From positions 124,001 to 188,000 of the forward strand of contig NZ_AMBZ01000007.1 in NCBI RefSeq assembly GCF_000293805.1: a DNA stretch of 64,000 nucleotides. Reading direction: 5' to 3'. This DNA comes from Paenibacillus alvei DSM 29 (GTDB taxonomy: Bacteria; Bacillota; Bacilli; Paenibacillales; Paenibacillaceae). Each line of letters begins with the position of its first letter. Positions within the stretch are counted from its first letter, which is position 1. Made by a program: the position numbers and the translations under genes. This document shows, in pieces, positions 43,672 to 54,082 of the stretch. The notes under the pieces were generated by a model that was not told the origin of the DNA, ran no database searches, and was given only the letters and a program-made list of their open reading frames with translations.

Positions 43672-45194
43672 TGGCAAGCTCACATACAACACGTGCGCTA
43701 GTTCGATCCATCTTGCAAGAGAAATGGAATCAATCCTGGAGATTCAACAAATGGAAGCTTGGGTTATGGCTAAAGCTGGCTCAACTGTTTGTCGTCGGTT
43801 GGATTGTTCTTTTGCTTCGTGATGCATCTGTATACAGCTTCGGTCTCGTTGTGTCCTTCATATTATTATTATCTGTATTTTTGAGCGTGCTTGATATATT
43901 CGGTAAGCAGGAAGGGCAGTTATATTCAGACCGATTCATGCAATTCGTACACATATCAGCTTGTCCTCCTGCACATGTGCTGCTTGCTTTTGTGATTGCA
44001 GAGCTGCCCTCTAAGGCATTTACATCTCTATTAACAGCAATCGTACTAAGCAACCTTTTGCCGTATGATATTGTTGTTTGGGCAGCACCACTATTGTTTC
44101 TTATCAGTTTATTCGCTGGATTGATTGGAGATTTGTCTGGCTTGTTGATGCTGGTAATCTTGGTTCGAGTGATGCCTGCTATCTTGGGAGCAATACGGGC
44201 TGTTATACCTGGAATAATTATTGCTTTACTTGTTTATGTGGTGTATATTCTATCGAATGGAATTCCTATAGAAGCTATTGGATTGTTGCTACAAGAATAT
44301 CAAGCGAGGATCTACTTAGTTATAGGTATGTTGATGTTTCCAGGTATTGGGATGCTGATCGCTTTGTGGCTTGCCCCGCTGCGAATTGGTGCATTGTATC
44401 GGGATGGTTGGAGAGAAGCTTCCAAGCGCTTCGATGCTGGAAAAAATGCGTCTTCCCAATCCAGATGGCCTGCGTTGATGTCGGGTCCAATAGGCGCAAT
44501 TCAAGCAAAGGAATGGCTGCAGTTGAGACGTAATCGCATAACGTATGTGCGGCTGTTGTTCCTTGCTGCAGGCCTAATTGCCGCATTCTTTGCAGGTCCG
44601 ATAATTGCTGCTCAGGATGATTCCTTACGTATGGTGATTGTTCTGGCGGCAGGCTTGCTCGTTGCTCTGTTAAGCTACGGAGAGGTTCTTGCCGCGATGT
44701 TTGTCGGGGAAGGGCGCAACATGGCTTTTTACATTATTTCTGGCACACATCCAGGGCACTTGCTGCTTGGCAAGATGCTGTCTGGGATGCCGCTTGGCGG
44801 CATTAGCTTAGCAAGTACATGGGTGTTCGCTCTGTTCAGTGGAATGTCCATAAGTGAGCAGATTCATGCGGCTGTTATCGGTGGGCTGCTTGGAATCGGC
44901 ATGATTGTCATCTTGATTGGAGTTTCTGCAGTAGGCATTAATCTAAGCGAATTCGATAAGGGAGACGAAAAGCAAACCTCCTCTGAAGTTAGTGAACAGC
45001 TTCCAAGCGGGGTGGGTTCCTGGTTAGGCATTGGGGTGGCACTGCTTTACTGGATGATCGGTTCTGTTGCTGGTGGTGCGGATCTTCCAAACTGGGTTAC
45101 ATACCTGTTCGTTGCCGTGCTCATTATGATGATGATTCTGGCGTATGTTCTAGGCAACTCCCGTCTCTGGAAATTAATGCTGCGCGGCAAATGA
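43671..45194 (+). CDS. ABC-2-type exporter permease
   Basis: About 507 residues with many hydrophobic segments (roughly ten or more), consistent with the membrane partner of the preceding ATPase. The ATG overlaps the preceding stop by one base and has GGAGG seven bases upstream; a GTG at 43668 is the alternative. Substrate unknown: position after the NRPS operon allows peptide export or self-protection, but a separate promoter means a housekeeping role is equally possible. Confidence 0.85.
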   Translation: MASSHTTRALVRSILQEKWNQSWRFNKWKLGLWLKLAQLFVVGWIVLLLRDASVYSFGLVVSFILLLSVFLSVLDIFGKQEGQLYSDRFMQFVHISACPPAHVLLAFVIAELPSKAFTSLLTAIVLSNLLPYDIVVWAAPLLFLISLFAGLIGDLSGLLMLVILVRVMPAILGAIRAVIPGIIIALLVYVVYILSNGIPIEAIGLLLQEYQARIYLVIGMLMFPGIGMLIALWLAPLRIGALYRDGWREASKRFDAGKNASSQSRWPALMSGPIGAIQAKEWLQLRRNRITYVRLLFLAAGLIAAFFAGPIIAAQDDSLRMVIVLAAGLLVALLSYGEVLAAMFVGEGRNMAFYIISGTHPGHLLLGKMLSGMPLGGISLASTWVFALFSGMSISEQIHAAVIGGLLGIGMIVILIGVSAVGINLSEFDKGDEKQTSSEVSEQLPSGVGSWLGIGVALLYWMIGSVAGGADLPNWVTYLFVAVLIMMMILAYVLGNSRLWKLMLRGK

Positions 45195-45361
45195 TAAGGA
45201 AGTTAAGCGGTTCACGACAGACCAATTACAGCCACATTCGTCAACCTCTATTGCCTTAATGGACGTTGTAGATAATAATAAGGAATAGGTAAGTTTGCAA
45301 GAAGCTGCGCCAGGTGTCGAATGCGCGGCTTCTTCTGTTGTGCAAGGAAAGAGGTGAGAGG

Positions 45362-47731
45362 ATGAAGACGCTTGTCGTGGCAGAGAAACCGGATATGGGC
45401 CGCAACATAGCTTCTGTCATTGAACCGAGAGGACGGAAGCATCGAACTCATATTGAAGGTGAACGGTATATTATTACATGGGCGATTGGACATCTGCTCA
45501 GACTAGCTGAGCCTGAAGTGTACGATGCCAAATATAAACGTTGGAACTTCAATGATCTACCAATCCTCCCGTCTGCATTCAAGATCGTAGCGGAACGCCG
45601 GACGAAGGATCAATTGAAGATCATTGGCGAGCTGGCCAAGCAATGCAGTACAGTTGTGAATGCATGTGACGCAGGGCGGGAAGGTCAATATATTTTCGCG
45701 CTTATCCAACAGCACTATAAGTGGAAGCAACCCGTCAAGCGCTTATGGATTTCGGATTTGACCGCTGAAACAATACGTCGCGGATTCGAGGAGTTGAAGG
45801 GAGCGGAACATTATGAGCGGCTGACAGCCGCGGCAAGAGCTCGCAGCGAGGCGGATTGGATTATCGGGATGAATGCTTCACGTGCTTTCACGACGAAGCA
45901 TAAAGCCTTATTGTCCGTTGGGCGAGTGCAGACGCCTGTTCTCGCGCTCATTTATGATCGGGAGCAGGAAATTGCCGCCTTTCAGGCTGAATCGTACTTC
46001 GATATAACGGCTGTCTTTCAACAAGGGGACGTTATCTACAAAGGGATAAGACAAGGCGATCGAATCGTGGACGAGCAACTGGCAACTAGCATCGCAGATA
46101 AGGTAAGAGGAAGAGAAGGGCGCATTGCGGAGTATAATGTGAAGGAAGGCAAAGAATACCCTTATAAGCTGTATGATCTTACGCTGCTGCAGCGCGATGC
46201 CAATGCGCGATACGGCTATTCTGCGAAAAAGACCCTAGACATTGCACAGGCCTTGTATGAAAAACATAAAGCAATTACGTACCCGCGCACGAACTCGAAC
46301 TATGTCACCGAACAGAATATCGCAGGTATGCATCAAGCACTGAACATGCTGAGGAACATGCAGGAGTATGCCGCACTAACCGGGCAGGCAGATCCGAAAC
46401 GAGTCCATCGTAACAATCGCGGGGTGTGCAATCCTGACAAGGTGGAGGATCATCATGCAATCCTTCCGACGACGAAGCGTCCGGGTACATTGTCTTCGGA
46501 GGAAGGCAAGATCTATGATCTTATTGTGCGCCGTATGCTAGCGCATTTCTATCCCGTGGCGGAGTACACGTTATATACGGTGCTGACAGAGGTGGAGCAA
46601 ATCGTCTTTAAGACGAGCATGAAGCAATGGCGAGTACGAGGGTGGAAAAATCTCTATGACGGATTAAAGGAGAAATCATCCGCCCGGACTACCAAACGTT
46701 CGAAGCAAAAGGACGAGGACGATGGCGATGAGAAGTCCTCATCGACAGAAGAGATTGTAGAGCTTGGAGAAGAAGATGCCTTTCATCTGATCAAGGAGCA
46801 GCCAGTAGATTGCAAAGAAGCGGAGATTGCACCGAAGTCCACACAGCCCCCAAAATCGTATACGGAGGGTACGCTGCTGAAGGCAATGGAAAGCGCGGGT
46901 AAGCAGTTGGATAATGAGGAGCTTCGCGATGCGATGAAGGATGCAGGACTGGGAACGCCAGCGACACGCGCAGCGACAATTGAGCGCTTGAAGCAGGTTG
47001 GTTATATCGGTATGACAGGCAAGCGCTTGACATTGACAACGAAGGGAAAGACTGCGGTTGAACTTATTCGCGGAGCCGGCGTTAATCTGCTTACTTCACC
47101 GGAGATGACGGGGCAATGGGAGCGCAGATTGACGCAGATCGCCCGAGGTGAGGCTTCCGAGGATGTGTTCATGGAGGCAGTGCGTAAGTTCACATTACAT
47201 GTCATAGATTGCGTTGAGAAGCAGAAGCCGGTGTCGGCCGACGTGCTCGCGCTAATTGAAATTGACAAGAAGCCTGGGAGCAAAGGAACTGGAAAAAGAG
47301 CGGGAAACAGAAAATCCAATGGAACCAGCGCATATACGGACAAAAACGGCACGTCTGATGATGCTCGAAGTCATGCCGCTATGTCAAGTAAAACAGTCTC
47401 TACAATTTCGGACAGAGGCAGGCAAGCAAGAACGAGCAGTTCACCGCAGCCGCCGGAAACATTTGGGCTATGCCCGCGCGAAGGTTGCGGCGGAACGATT
47501 ATCGAAGGACGCAAGGGATATGGCTGCTCGAACTACAAACAGGGCTGTAAATTCGTCGTGTGGAAGAAACAGTTGGCGATCGGCAAGACAATATCTGCAG
47601 TGATGATGCGCGATCTGCTAGAGAAGGGGACAACCAAAAGGCTTAACTTCACGAAGGGAAACGCAACGGTAAAAGGAAGACTGGGCTTCGCCAATCGTTC
47701 AAGCGGGGATTTGAAGATTTACGAAGATTGA
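45362..47731 (+). CDS. topB: DNA topoisomerase III
   Basis: A 789-residue type IA topoisomerase, which relaxes or decatenates DNA through a 5'-phosphotyrosyl intermediate. It has a TOPRIM start (VAEKPDMGRNIA) with acidic DACDAGREGQ, catalytic Tyr in ITYPRTNSNYV, and the GTPATRAATIERL motif. A charged low-complexity insert lies near residues 440-475 (KRSKQKDEDDGDEK). A Ser/Lys-rich linker leads to a C-terminal zinc-ribbon-like motif (CPREGCGG..GCSNYKQGC). The ATG with GAGAGG upstream is preferred to an upstream TTG at 45314. Confidence 0.96.
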   Translation: MKTLVVAEKPDMGRNIASVIEPRGRKHRTHIEGERYIITWAIGHLLRLAEPEVYDAKYKRWNFNDLPILPSAFKIVAERRTKDQLKIIGELAKQCSTVVNACDAGREGQYIFALIQQHYKWKQPVKRLWISDLTAETIRRGFEELKGAEHYERLTAAARARSEADWIIGMNASRAFTTKHKALLSVGRVQTPVLALIYDREQEIAAFQAESYFDITAVFQQGDVIYKGIRQGDRIVDEQLATSIADKVRGREGRIAEYNVKEGKEYPYKLYDLTLLQRDANARYGYSAKKTLDIAQALYEKHKAITYPRTNSNYVTEQNIAGMHQALNMLRNMQEYAALTGQADPKRVHRNNRGVCNPDKVEDHHAILPTTKRPGTLSSEEGKIYDLIVRRMLAHFYPVAEYTLYTVLTEVEQIVFKTSMKQWRVRGWKNLYDGLKEKSSARTTKRSKQKDEDDGDEKSSSTEEIVELGEEDAFHLIKEQPVDCKEAEIAPKSTQPPKSYTEGTLLKAMESAGKQLDNEELRDAMKDAGLGTPATRAATIERLKQVGYIGMTGKRLTLTTKGKTAVELIRGAGVNLLTSPEMTGQWERRLTQIARGEASEDVFMEAVRKFTLHVIDCVEKQKPVSADVLALIEIDKKPGSKGTGKRAGNRKSNGTSAYTDKNGTSDDARSHAAMSSKTVSTISDRGRQARTSSSPQPPETFGLCPREGCGGTIIEGRKGYGCSNYKQGCKFVVWKKQLAIGKTISAVMMRDLLEKGTTKRLNFTKGNATVKGRLGFANRSSGDLKIYED

Positions 47732-47734
47732 GAG

Positions 47735-47786
47735 AAGCCATGTATGACAACACAGCATTGCTGCTGCGGTTATACATGGCTTTTCG
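47735..47786 (+). terminator. Intrinsic terminator after topB
   Basis: AAGCCATGTAT (47735-47745) pairs perfectly with ATACATGGCTT (47772-47782), with an inner CAGCA/TGCTG helix in the loop, followed by TTTTC. Confidence 0.75.
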
Positions 47787-47797
47787 CCCTAACCCAT

Positions 47798-47849
47798 GCC
47801 TAAAGCCGGCAGTGACTGTGATCTATTTATTTGCTAGATGGCTTTAGGC
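47798..47849. terminator. Inverted repeat at the topB / HAD gene convergence
   Basis: GCCTAAAGCC (47798-47807) pairs with GGCTTTAGGC (47840-47849). The right arm overlaps the stop codon of the leftward HAD gene. No long T run on either strand, so it may only contribute to termination or 3'-end protection. Confidence 0.45.
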
Positions 47850-48620
47850 CTTTGCTTGACTTGGTTTCTGCACTTGGGACGTCAACCACTTTAGGATGAC
47901 ACGTGGAACGTCCGCGAGCCGTTCGATTGTATACAATGCGCCTTGTGGCTTTGTTTCGATCTCGACAACATTGTAAAACCACTCATTAGGCCGTTTTAAA
48001 TAAATGACATTTAGGCCAGCCATAAGCCCGGGCTCCACATCGGTACGAACCGAGTTGCCGATCATCCATGTATTGGCAGGCTGGAAGTCCTGATCCGCGA
48101 CGATGTCCGCCAGCGCTTCCGCTGTCTTATGCTGCCTGATAAATATGCGATCATCGAAGTATTGGGACAGCTTCATTTGATCAATTTTACGCTGTTGAAT
48201 AACAGGCTCTCCGCCAGTATATAAATACAGACGGTGACCTGCATCCCGTAGTTGTTCTAGTGTCTCGACCATACCTGGATAAGGCTCGATTTCCATTTCG
48301 TAAACGCTCATTCCCAGCTTTCGCAGAAATTCGACTTCTTCATCTGACGTTTCTCTCCCGGTAAGGCTGGAGAAGTGATGATAAGCGCCGATGAGAGAGC
48401 GCGGGAAGTGCTCGCTCTCAAAGCCGTTCTTATGCACGCCTTCAATATCGAATTGGGATTGTATGGACTTAATCTCCGCAGCAGGGATGTTCCATGTTCT
48501 GAACCATGTCGCCATTGTATCCAAAAATTGATGGATGACGATGTCAAAGTATTTGTTGCAATAAATGAGTGTGTCATCCATGTCGAACAGTATCGTTTGC
48601 TTAGGAATTGATGTAGTCAA
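47844..48620 (-). CDS. HAD-superfamily hydrolase (phosphatase)
   Basis: 258 residues. Motif I is FDMDDT near residue 13 (nucleophile Asp plus general acid Asp), motif II is in LYTGGE, a Lys lies in QQRKIDQ, and motif IV is IGNSVRTDVEPG. The helical cap between motifs I and II fits a type I cap, as in YjjG-like nucleotidases or haloacid dehalogenase-like phosphatases. Substrate cannot be told from sequence. It converges with topB. Confidence 0.9.
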   Translation of the reverse strand: MTTSIPKQTILFDMDDTLIYCNKYFDIVIHQFLDTMATWFRTWNIPAAEIKSIQSQFDIEGVHKNGFESEHFPRSLIGAYHHFSSLTGRETSDEEVEFLRKLGMSVYEMEIEPYPGMVETLEQLRDAGHRLYLYTGGEPVIQQRKIDQMKLSQYFDDRIFIRQHKTAEALADIVADQDFQPANTWMIGNSVRTDVEPGLMAGLNVIYLKRPNEWFYNVVEIETKPQGALYTIERLADVPRVILKWLTSQVQKPSQAKA

Positions 48621-48707
48621 TATAATTTCCCCCTTGCGCTTTTCAGACTTGACAAGCGTGAGGAGGATAACGATGATCTTCCATTACGCGAACATTGTCA
48701 GTCGTTA

Positions 48708-49628
48708 CTATTGCACTTGTACATAATCTTCTAAAAATACAGACAAGTCGGACAACCCTTCCTGACGAAGAGCAATAGACTCCGAATTGCCGTCCCAATA
48801 GGTACGTATATATCCAGCGGATCGAAGAACGGCCAAATGATGCTTCACAGTTCCTTTGGATAACCCGAGATGCTGCTGAATATCAGTGAATGATCGTGCA
48901 CCTTGACTGACGAAGCGCAGCAGCTGCAGCCGCTCATGATCAGCAAGTGCCTGGGTCATGCGGAGAAGGTTGTGAGATGGTATACAATCATCTTCTTCAG
49001 GTTCGTCCACTGCGTACAATACAAGCAGCTTGTTTTTGAAGGTGCACGTATTATTCATGGGACGATAATGCCACATTGGAGCAAGGATACACTCGCGAAT
49101 CTGATTTTGCTCATCGCGGATGACGATGCCGTTTGTGGCGACTTCAACAACTTCTTCTGGATTTATTTTGCTCATTAAGAGCCGCTTCTCATGCGCATCT
49201 TGCTGCAAAATAGGCTCCCATTGCGGCAATGTATGAGAGATATAGTGCTCATACCAGCATTTCAATGCAGGAACATAGTGCAGCTGACACTTCTCTCTCG
49301 TGAGAGGCTTCTCGGACAGACCATATTGATCCTGAATGAGCTTCCACTGCTCTTCAGTTGCCTGTTCCAGATGCTTGATGTACCCGGTGATCTGACTGCC
49401 GCCAGCGTATTCAAGCGCCATGGCATACAGCATGTCATAATCCGTTAACGAATATCGCTTGATCTGACGGGCGTGCTCGTCCCACTCGGCGGGCATCATT
49501 TGCTCTGCTTGACGTACCCACGTCATGCCGTTGTCTACGTTGCGAATCCATTTGCGGTGTACAAATAGCATGAAGCTTCCAATAAGTTCATATACCGATG
49601 AACAGTCGATACGAACATGATAGGTCAT
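48708..49628 (-). CDS. ArsR-type winged-helix transcriptional regulator with long N-terminal domain
   Basis: 306 residues. The DNA-binding part is at the C-terminus (about 215-300): RLQLLRFVSQGARSFTDIQQHLGLSKGTVKHHLAVLRSAGYI is a helix-turn-helix and wing of the ArsR/SmtB kind, here described by its position only beyond this core. The N-terminal 200 residues look like the domain that accompanies such regulators in Firmicutes (DUF5937-like; from memory). AGGAGG precedes the ATG. It is divergent from the MFS gene with about 125 bp between starts, so control of that transporter is likely. Confidence 0.85.
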   Translation of the reverse strand: MTYHVRIDCSSVYELIGSFMLFVHRKWIRNVDNGMTWVRQAEQMMPAEWDEHARQIKRYSLTDYDMLYAMALEYAGGSQITGYIKHLEQATEEQWKLIQDQYGLSEKPLTREKCQLHYVPALKCWYEHYISHTLPQWEPILQQDAHEKRLLMSKINPEEVVEVATNGIVIRDEQNQIRECILAPMWHYRPMNNTCTFKNKLLVLYAVDEPEEDDCIPSHNLLRMTQALADHERLQLLRFVSQGARSFTDIQQHLGLSKGTVKHHLAVLRSAGYIRTYWDGNSESIALRQEGLSDLSVFLEDYVQVQ

Positions 49629-49680
49629 GCCTGCGTAGCCTCCTTGGTAAATGACAATGACTGTCTTCGTTTATTATGAA

Positions 49681-49709
49681 TTGTATTGCATAGCATTGTC
49701 TACTATAAT
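49681..49709 (+). promoter_or_regulatory. Sigma-A-type promoter for the MFS gene
   Basis: TTGTAT (49681-49686), 17-bp spacer, TATAAT (49704-49709), 44 bp upstream of the ATG. It lies in the divergent region, where the ArsR-type regulator would be expected to bind. Confidence 0.7.
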
Positions 49710-49753
49710 TGTGAAATGTTCATTTGATAGAGGAAATGGGGAGGTTTAAAAGA

Positions 49754-50934
49754 ATGGCATCTTGGCGGAACGCGACAGATTCCCCAACTTGGAAATTTAT
49801 CATTCTCATCATTGTCGTTATGATTACAGGTTTAAGCCAGGGTCTACTGCTGCCCTTGCTTACGATCTTCTTGGAACGAATGGGCGTTCCATCTGACTTG
49901 AATGCACTGAATGCTACTGCTCTATATTTAGGTGTGTTTTCTATGATGTTCCTTGTAGAGCGAATACTCATTCGGCTTGGTTTTAAAAAAATGCTGCTTG
50001 CCGGCATGGTATCGGTTACGTTTGCATTAGCATTGTTTCCGATATTCCCAAACATTTGGGTATGGTTCATTTTGCGGATTGTCGTAGGTCTTGGTGACAG
50101 TGCGCTGCACTATGCGACACAGCTTTGGGCTGTGTCTGTCAGTCCTGCGAATCGACGGGGAAGAAATATATCATTATATGGTATGGCATATGGAGTAGGC
50201 TTCAGCTTCGGACCATTAGGCATCAATCTCTTGGCCATACATGACTCTGCGCCGTTCATCGCGATTGTTCTTATGTTCTTGATCGTCATGGCGATTGTAT
50301 ATGTGAAGCTGCCAAATGAGCAGGCTGCGATGATGAAAGACGGATCTAGACCGGAGAAGCGCTACCGCCGCTCCTATCAATGGGCATGGTTCGCGCTGCT
50401 GCCTGCATTCCTATACGGGTATATGGAAGCTTCCATGAACAGCAACTTCCCGGTGTATGCGTTGCGTCTCGGCATGGAGCAGCATTGGATATCCTACTTG
50501 CTTCCGTTCTTCGGGATCGGAGGACTTATCCTGCAGCTGCCATTAGGTATGCTTAGTGATCGCATCGATCGGAAAAAGTGCTGATGGGATGCGGTATCTT
50601 AGGGGGAATTGGCTTCCTTATCATCCCGCTTGCAGGGACGAATATTTGGGGGATTCTCATAATGTTCATGCTTGTTGGCGGATTAGTAGGTTCGTTCTTC
50701 TCTTTAGGCTTGGCGTATGCAGCAGACATATTGCCGAAGGAATATTTGCCTTCCGCTAACGTGATTGCATCCATACATTTTAGCTTAGGGAGCATCGTTG
50801 GTCCGAATTTAGCGGGCATCGGCATCCAGTACGTATCAGTCGGCAGCATGTTCTACTTGCTCGGCATTTGGTATATTGGCTTCTCGCTACTTGGCTTCAT
50901 ATTCAGGCGGCACAATAAAACGCTTGCAAGTTAG
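49754..50934 (+). pseudogene. MFS transporter, interrupted by one frameshift
   Basis: Major facilitator, about 12 membrane segments if restored. The ATG at 49754 follows GGGGAGG. The first frame runs to a TGA at 50582-50584 just after the RIDRKK loop. The second frame takes up MGCGILGGIGFL at once and ends at 50934. The break is at an A5 run (50573-50577): six A would restore RKKVLMGCG, the usual MFS loop. So this is either a sequencing error in a homopolymer or a recent inactivating deletion. Substrate unknown; drug efflux is plausible given the divergent regulator. Confidence 0.85.
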
Positions 50935-51059
50935 GGGCTGCCTTCCTTACACTAAGAGTAGTGTTCTTCATTCGCTGCGACCTATGGAACGATATAAATA
51001 ATCTTTTGCAGCGCAAGAGCAGTGAACGGCCATTGTCGGAATGGAGAGGAGTCTTGACG

Positions 51060-51788
51060 ATGATTAAAGTAGATCAGTTAGTGAAGCAATACCCTCCTGA
51101 TCAGAAGGTATTGAAAAATATTAGCTTTGAGGTTCACCCGGGAGAGTTTATTGGTGTAATAGGCGCAAGCGGAAGCGGGAAGTCAACCCTGTTGAAGTGT
51201 CTGGCGTTGCAAGAAAGATGGACGAGCGGAAAGTTCATTGTTGACGGAGTCGATATATTTGCCCAGCAATGGAACGGCAGACGCAAGGTAAAGCGGGAAT
51301 TCGCGTACTTGGAGCAGAACCCAGTACTGTCTGACAATCGCAAGGCGTTGAAGAATGTTTTAATCGGACGCTTCCATCAAACTCCGCTGTGGAGAATGGC
51401 AACGGGGATGGTTCGTTCTGATGACTATATGGGGGCAATGGACACAATTGAGCAGCTTGGCTTATTGGACAAGGCTCACAAGAAGTGCGGTGATTTGAGC
51501 GGTGGGGAAAAGCAGCGTATTGCTATTGCCAGAGCGCTCGTGCATGGTGCAGATGTGCTGCTTGCGGACGAGCCCGTGCTTGGCTTAGACCCGCAATCTG
51601 CTGAATCTGTGTTATCGACATTCCGAGATCTGTGTGCCAAACAGCGCAAGATCGTTATAGCTGTATTCCATCAGGTAGAGCTTGCGGAGAAATATGCAAC
51701 GCGCTTATGGGGGCTCCAAAACGGTACGATTGCTGTAGATGTAAAGGGCAGACGGCTGCTCCAATCAGAGAAGGCACTTATTCTTTAG
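51060..51788 (+). CDS. ABC transporter ATPase, PhnC-like
   Basis: 242 residues: Walker A GASGSGKST, Q-loop EQNPVLSDN, signature LSGGEKQR, Walker B VLLADEPVLGLDP, H-loop FHQ. The closest pattern I recognise is the phosphonate/phosphate importer ATPase PhnC. No permease or binding protein is adjacent, so its partner must be elsewhere or this is an orphan. The ATG at 51060 has GGAGAGGAG upstream; the open frame extends to 50961 without a good SD. Confidence 0.85.
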   Translation: MIKVDQLVKQYPPDQKVLKNISFEVHPGEFIGVIGASGSGKSTLLKCLALQERWTSGKFIVDGVDIFAQQWNGRRKVKREFAYLEQNPVLSDNRKALKNVLIGRFHQTPLWRMATGMVRSDDYMGAMDTIEQLGLLDKAHKKCGDLSGGEKQRIAIARALVHGADVLLADEPVLGLDPQSAESVLSTFRDLCAKQRKIVIAVFHQVELAEKYATRLWGLQNGTIAVDVKGRRLLQSEKALIL

Positions 51789-51914
51789 TTTTATTTTGTC
51801 AAAAGTAAATAGGCAATTGTCAAGCCATCTCTATAAGGTGCATAGGATATAGAGTGGGAAAAGAAGAACGCCCAACTTTAAACTATTCATACATCCGTAG
51901 GAGGTGGCTTTTTT

Positions 51915-52526
51915 ATGCTGTATCCATTGCCGATTACGATCGAGCCTCATGTTATTCGTAAGCCCAATCTGGAGGTGTACGTTCCTGTCGTGGTGGATCC
52001 GAAGCATCCACAAGCGGCGGAGCGTATGAATCACACGATCCAAAAGCAGGTCATGGAATTAATTCGTACTTCTGGCTATGAGGAAGATCCGAAAAATATT
52101 CAGGTGCAGGGCTGGTTTGAAATTAAATTAAACGAAAGAGGATATCTAAGCCTTACCTTGAGTGTTTACGACTATCCTTATCATGCCGCGCACGGAATGA
52201 CGTATCAGCGAGGATTGACTTTCGAGACGGAGACAGGAAAACTGTTGTCTCTGCCTGAATTGTTCAAGCCGGGAGCCCCATATGTGGATGTATTGTCTAA
52301 GCATGTGGCTGCCCAGATCAAGGAGAGAGATATCGAAACACTTGAGCCATTCAAATCTATACGGCCTGATCAAGATTTCTACATGACGGATAAAGCACTG
52401 GTTCTCTTCTTCCAGCTTTATGAGATTGCGGCTTATGTATATGGTTTCCTGTACTTTCCGATATCCGTATATGACTTAAAGGACATCAAGGCGGAAAACG
52501 GGATTATCGATAAGTTGTGGTATTAA
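51915..52526 (+). CDS. DUF3298/DUF4163-like protein (RsiV/PdaC-type)
   Basis: 203 residues, no signal peptide or membrane segment seen. The motif series ..YDYPYHAAHGMTYQRGLTFETETGKLLSLPELF and the terminal PISVYDLKDI resemble the DUF4163-DUF3298 pair found in RsiV and in the non-catalytic part of PdaC. TAGGAGGTGG precedes the ATG. Function not known; such domains are usually at the cell surface, so the lack of a signal is odd. Confidence 0.75.
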   Translation: MLYPLPITIEPHVIRKPNLEVYVPVVVDPKHPQAAERMNHTIQKQVMELIRTSGYEEDPKNIQVQGWFEIKLNERGYLSLTLSVYDYPYHAAHGMTYQRGLTFETETGKLLSLPELFKPGAPYVDVLSKHVAAQIKERDIETLEPFKSIRPDQDFYMTDKALVLFFQLYEIAAYVYGFLYFPISVYDLKDIKAENGIIDKLWY

Positions 52527-52630
52527 TGGTGTTAAGTGGTGTTTATTTGCAGGCAATCGTTATTAACTTGGATATCGGCTAGGCGTACTCCTGATAAAGT
52601 AGAAAAGGATACAAGGTTTGTCACGGGATT

Positions 52631-52658
52631 GTCACCATTAGGTGACTCTTTTTTTTAT
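52631..52658 (+). terminator. Intrinsic terminator
   Basis: GTCACC (52631-52636), ATTA loop, GGTGAC (52641-52646), then a run of T. It ends the DUF3298-like gene and separates it from the lipoprotein/two-component operon. Confidence 0.8.
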
Positions 52659-52755
52659 AATAATAGAGTATGCCTGTAATTCGGATTTTGAGCATTAGCA
52701 CTGGTATTTCATGAAGAAGCAAAATGATAGAAGCAATAAAGGAGGAATGGCATGT

Positions 52756-54055
52756 ATGATAAAAAGGCGAACAATACGTAAAGCATCGCTCTTCCTTCTA
52801 CTGGCAAGTTTACTGCTAAGCGGATGTGAGTGGGTTCAAGATCCTAAATCGATGCTGAAGGAACCGCGATTGTCCGCAGATAAAGCGAATTTAAAATCAA
52901 TTATTGATTCTCAGAAGCCTGAAGGAGCCAATGTCATTCGGCCGCGCAATGCAGACGATACAAGCACGATCCGCATTGCTGACCTTAACAATGACGGCAA
53001 GGGAGAAGCCATCGTGTTCTACGAGACGCCAGACAAGGACGTTCGCATTCATGGGATGATCTTTAAGTCAGAAGGGGACACATGGACAAAGGTGTTCGAC
53101 TTCGATGGTGAAGGCACCCAGTTGGATCGGGTGGAGCTGGTGGATCTAACTGGAGATAAAAATCTGGAGCTCGTAGTTGGTTATGGAAGCAATGACACAA
53201 AGCTGAACAAAGGGCTGGTTGTGTATCGATTTACAGATACGGAAATGATTCGAATGTTCGAACAGCCATATTCCCAGTTCGTTATCGATGATCTAGATCA
53301 GAGCGGCAAAAATAAATTGTTCATTTTGAATTATCGAACAGGCCAAAGCCAAACGGCGCAACTCAGTGCGTTTGATTATCAGAATGGAAAGCTGATCAAG
53401 TATCAAGATTTGAAACTGTCATCTTTGGCTAATTCATATACCAATATGGTCTCCGGATTTATTTCGAAGGATCGGAAAGGAATTGTGCTTGATGCGATAG
53501 CGGGGGCCAATTACTATCTTACAGATATCATTGGGATGAAAAAGGATCAAACGCTTCAGGCGCTGCTTCAGAATGGCTTGGGTAACAAAAAAGAAGAGAT
53601 TCTTAGCATGGATATGAACAGTGATGGAATTATAGAAATTGGAAAGCCTGAAACTCCTCAAGGCTGGGATCAATTATATCAGCCGTATGAGATTCCTTAT
53701 TTCACTAATTTCTTCCAATGGGATGGACAGCAAGGCTTGAAACTGGTAGAGAAGCAATATCGCGATCATTTGAATCGCTTCCATTTGACTTTCCCAAAAT
53801 CATGGTATGGACGTGTAACAGTGGATACGAAATCGAAAAAGATGAAATGCTCCGCTTTGTCGATCTGCATACGAACGAAACGTTCGCCATCATCCGCTTC
53901 TTTACACCGGAGGCATGGGAGTCCTACAAAGAAAATGGACGTATCTAAGTTCATTTGGGGACAAGATCATCGGCATCTATAGCAAGGAGCCGCTTACAGC
54001 GAATAAAGCTATTCCGAAAATACCGGAACTTATCAAGAGCGACAGTGATTCTTAA
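52756..54055 (+). pseudogene. FG-GAP/VCBS-like lipoprotein, two frameshifts near the 3' end
   Basis: A lipoprotein signal ends in LLLSGC (Cys near residue 23 from the ATG at 52756; that start has GGAGG ten bases upstream). The body has repeated Asp-rich loops (IADLNNDGKGEAIVF, VDLTGDKNLELVV, DDLDQSGKNKLFI, MDMNSDGIIEI) like FG-GAP/VCBS beta-propeller blades that bind Ca. The frame breaks at an A5 run near 53837, continues in another frame (KDEMLRFVDLHTNETFAI), stops at about 53948, and resumes in the third frame (SFGDKIIGIYSKEP) to the TAA at 54053-54055. Both breaks look like single missing bases. It is 27 bp upstream of a response regulator and likely cotranscribed. Confidence 0.8.
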
Positions 54056-54082
54056 AGGATATGAAGTAAGGAGATAGTAACG

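Noticed and set aside
45314-45361. TTG at 45314 as the topB start
   Set aside because: The ATG at 45362 has its own SD and begins exactly at the conserved TOPRIM strand; the extra 16 residues look like leader sequence.
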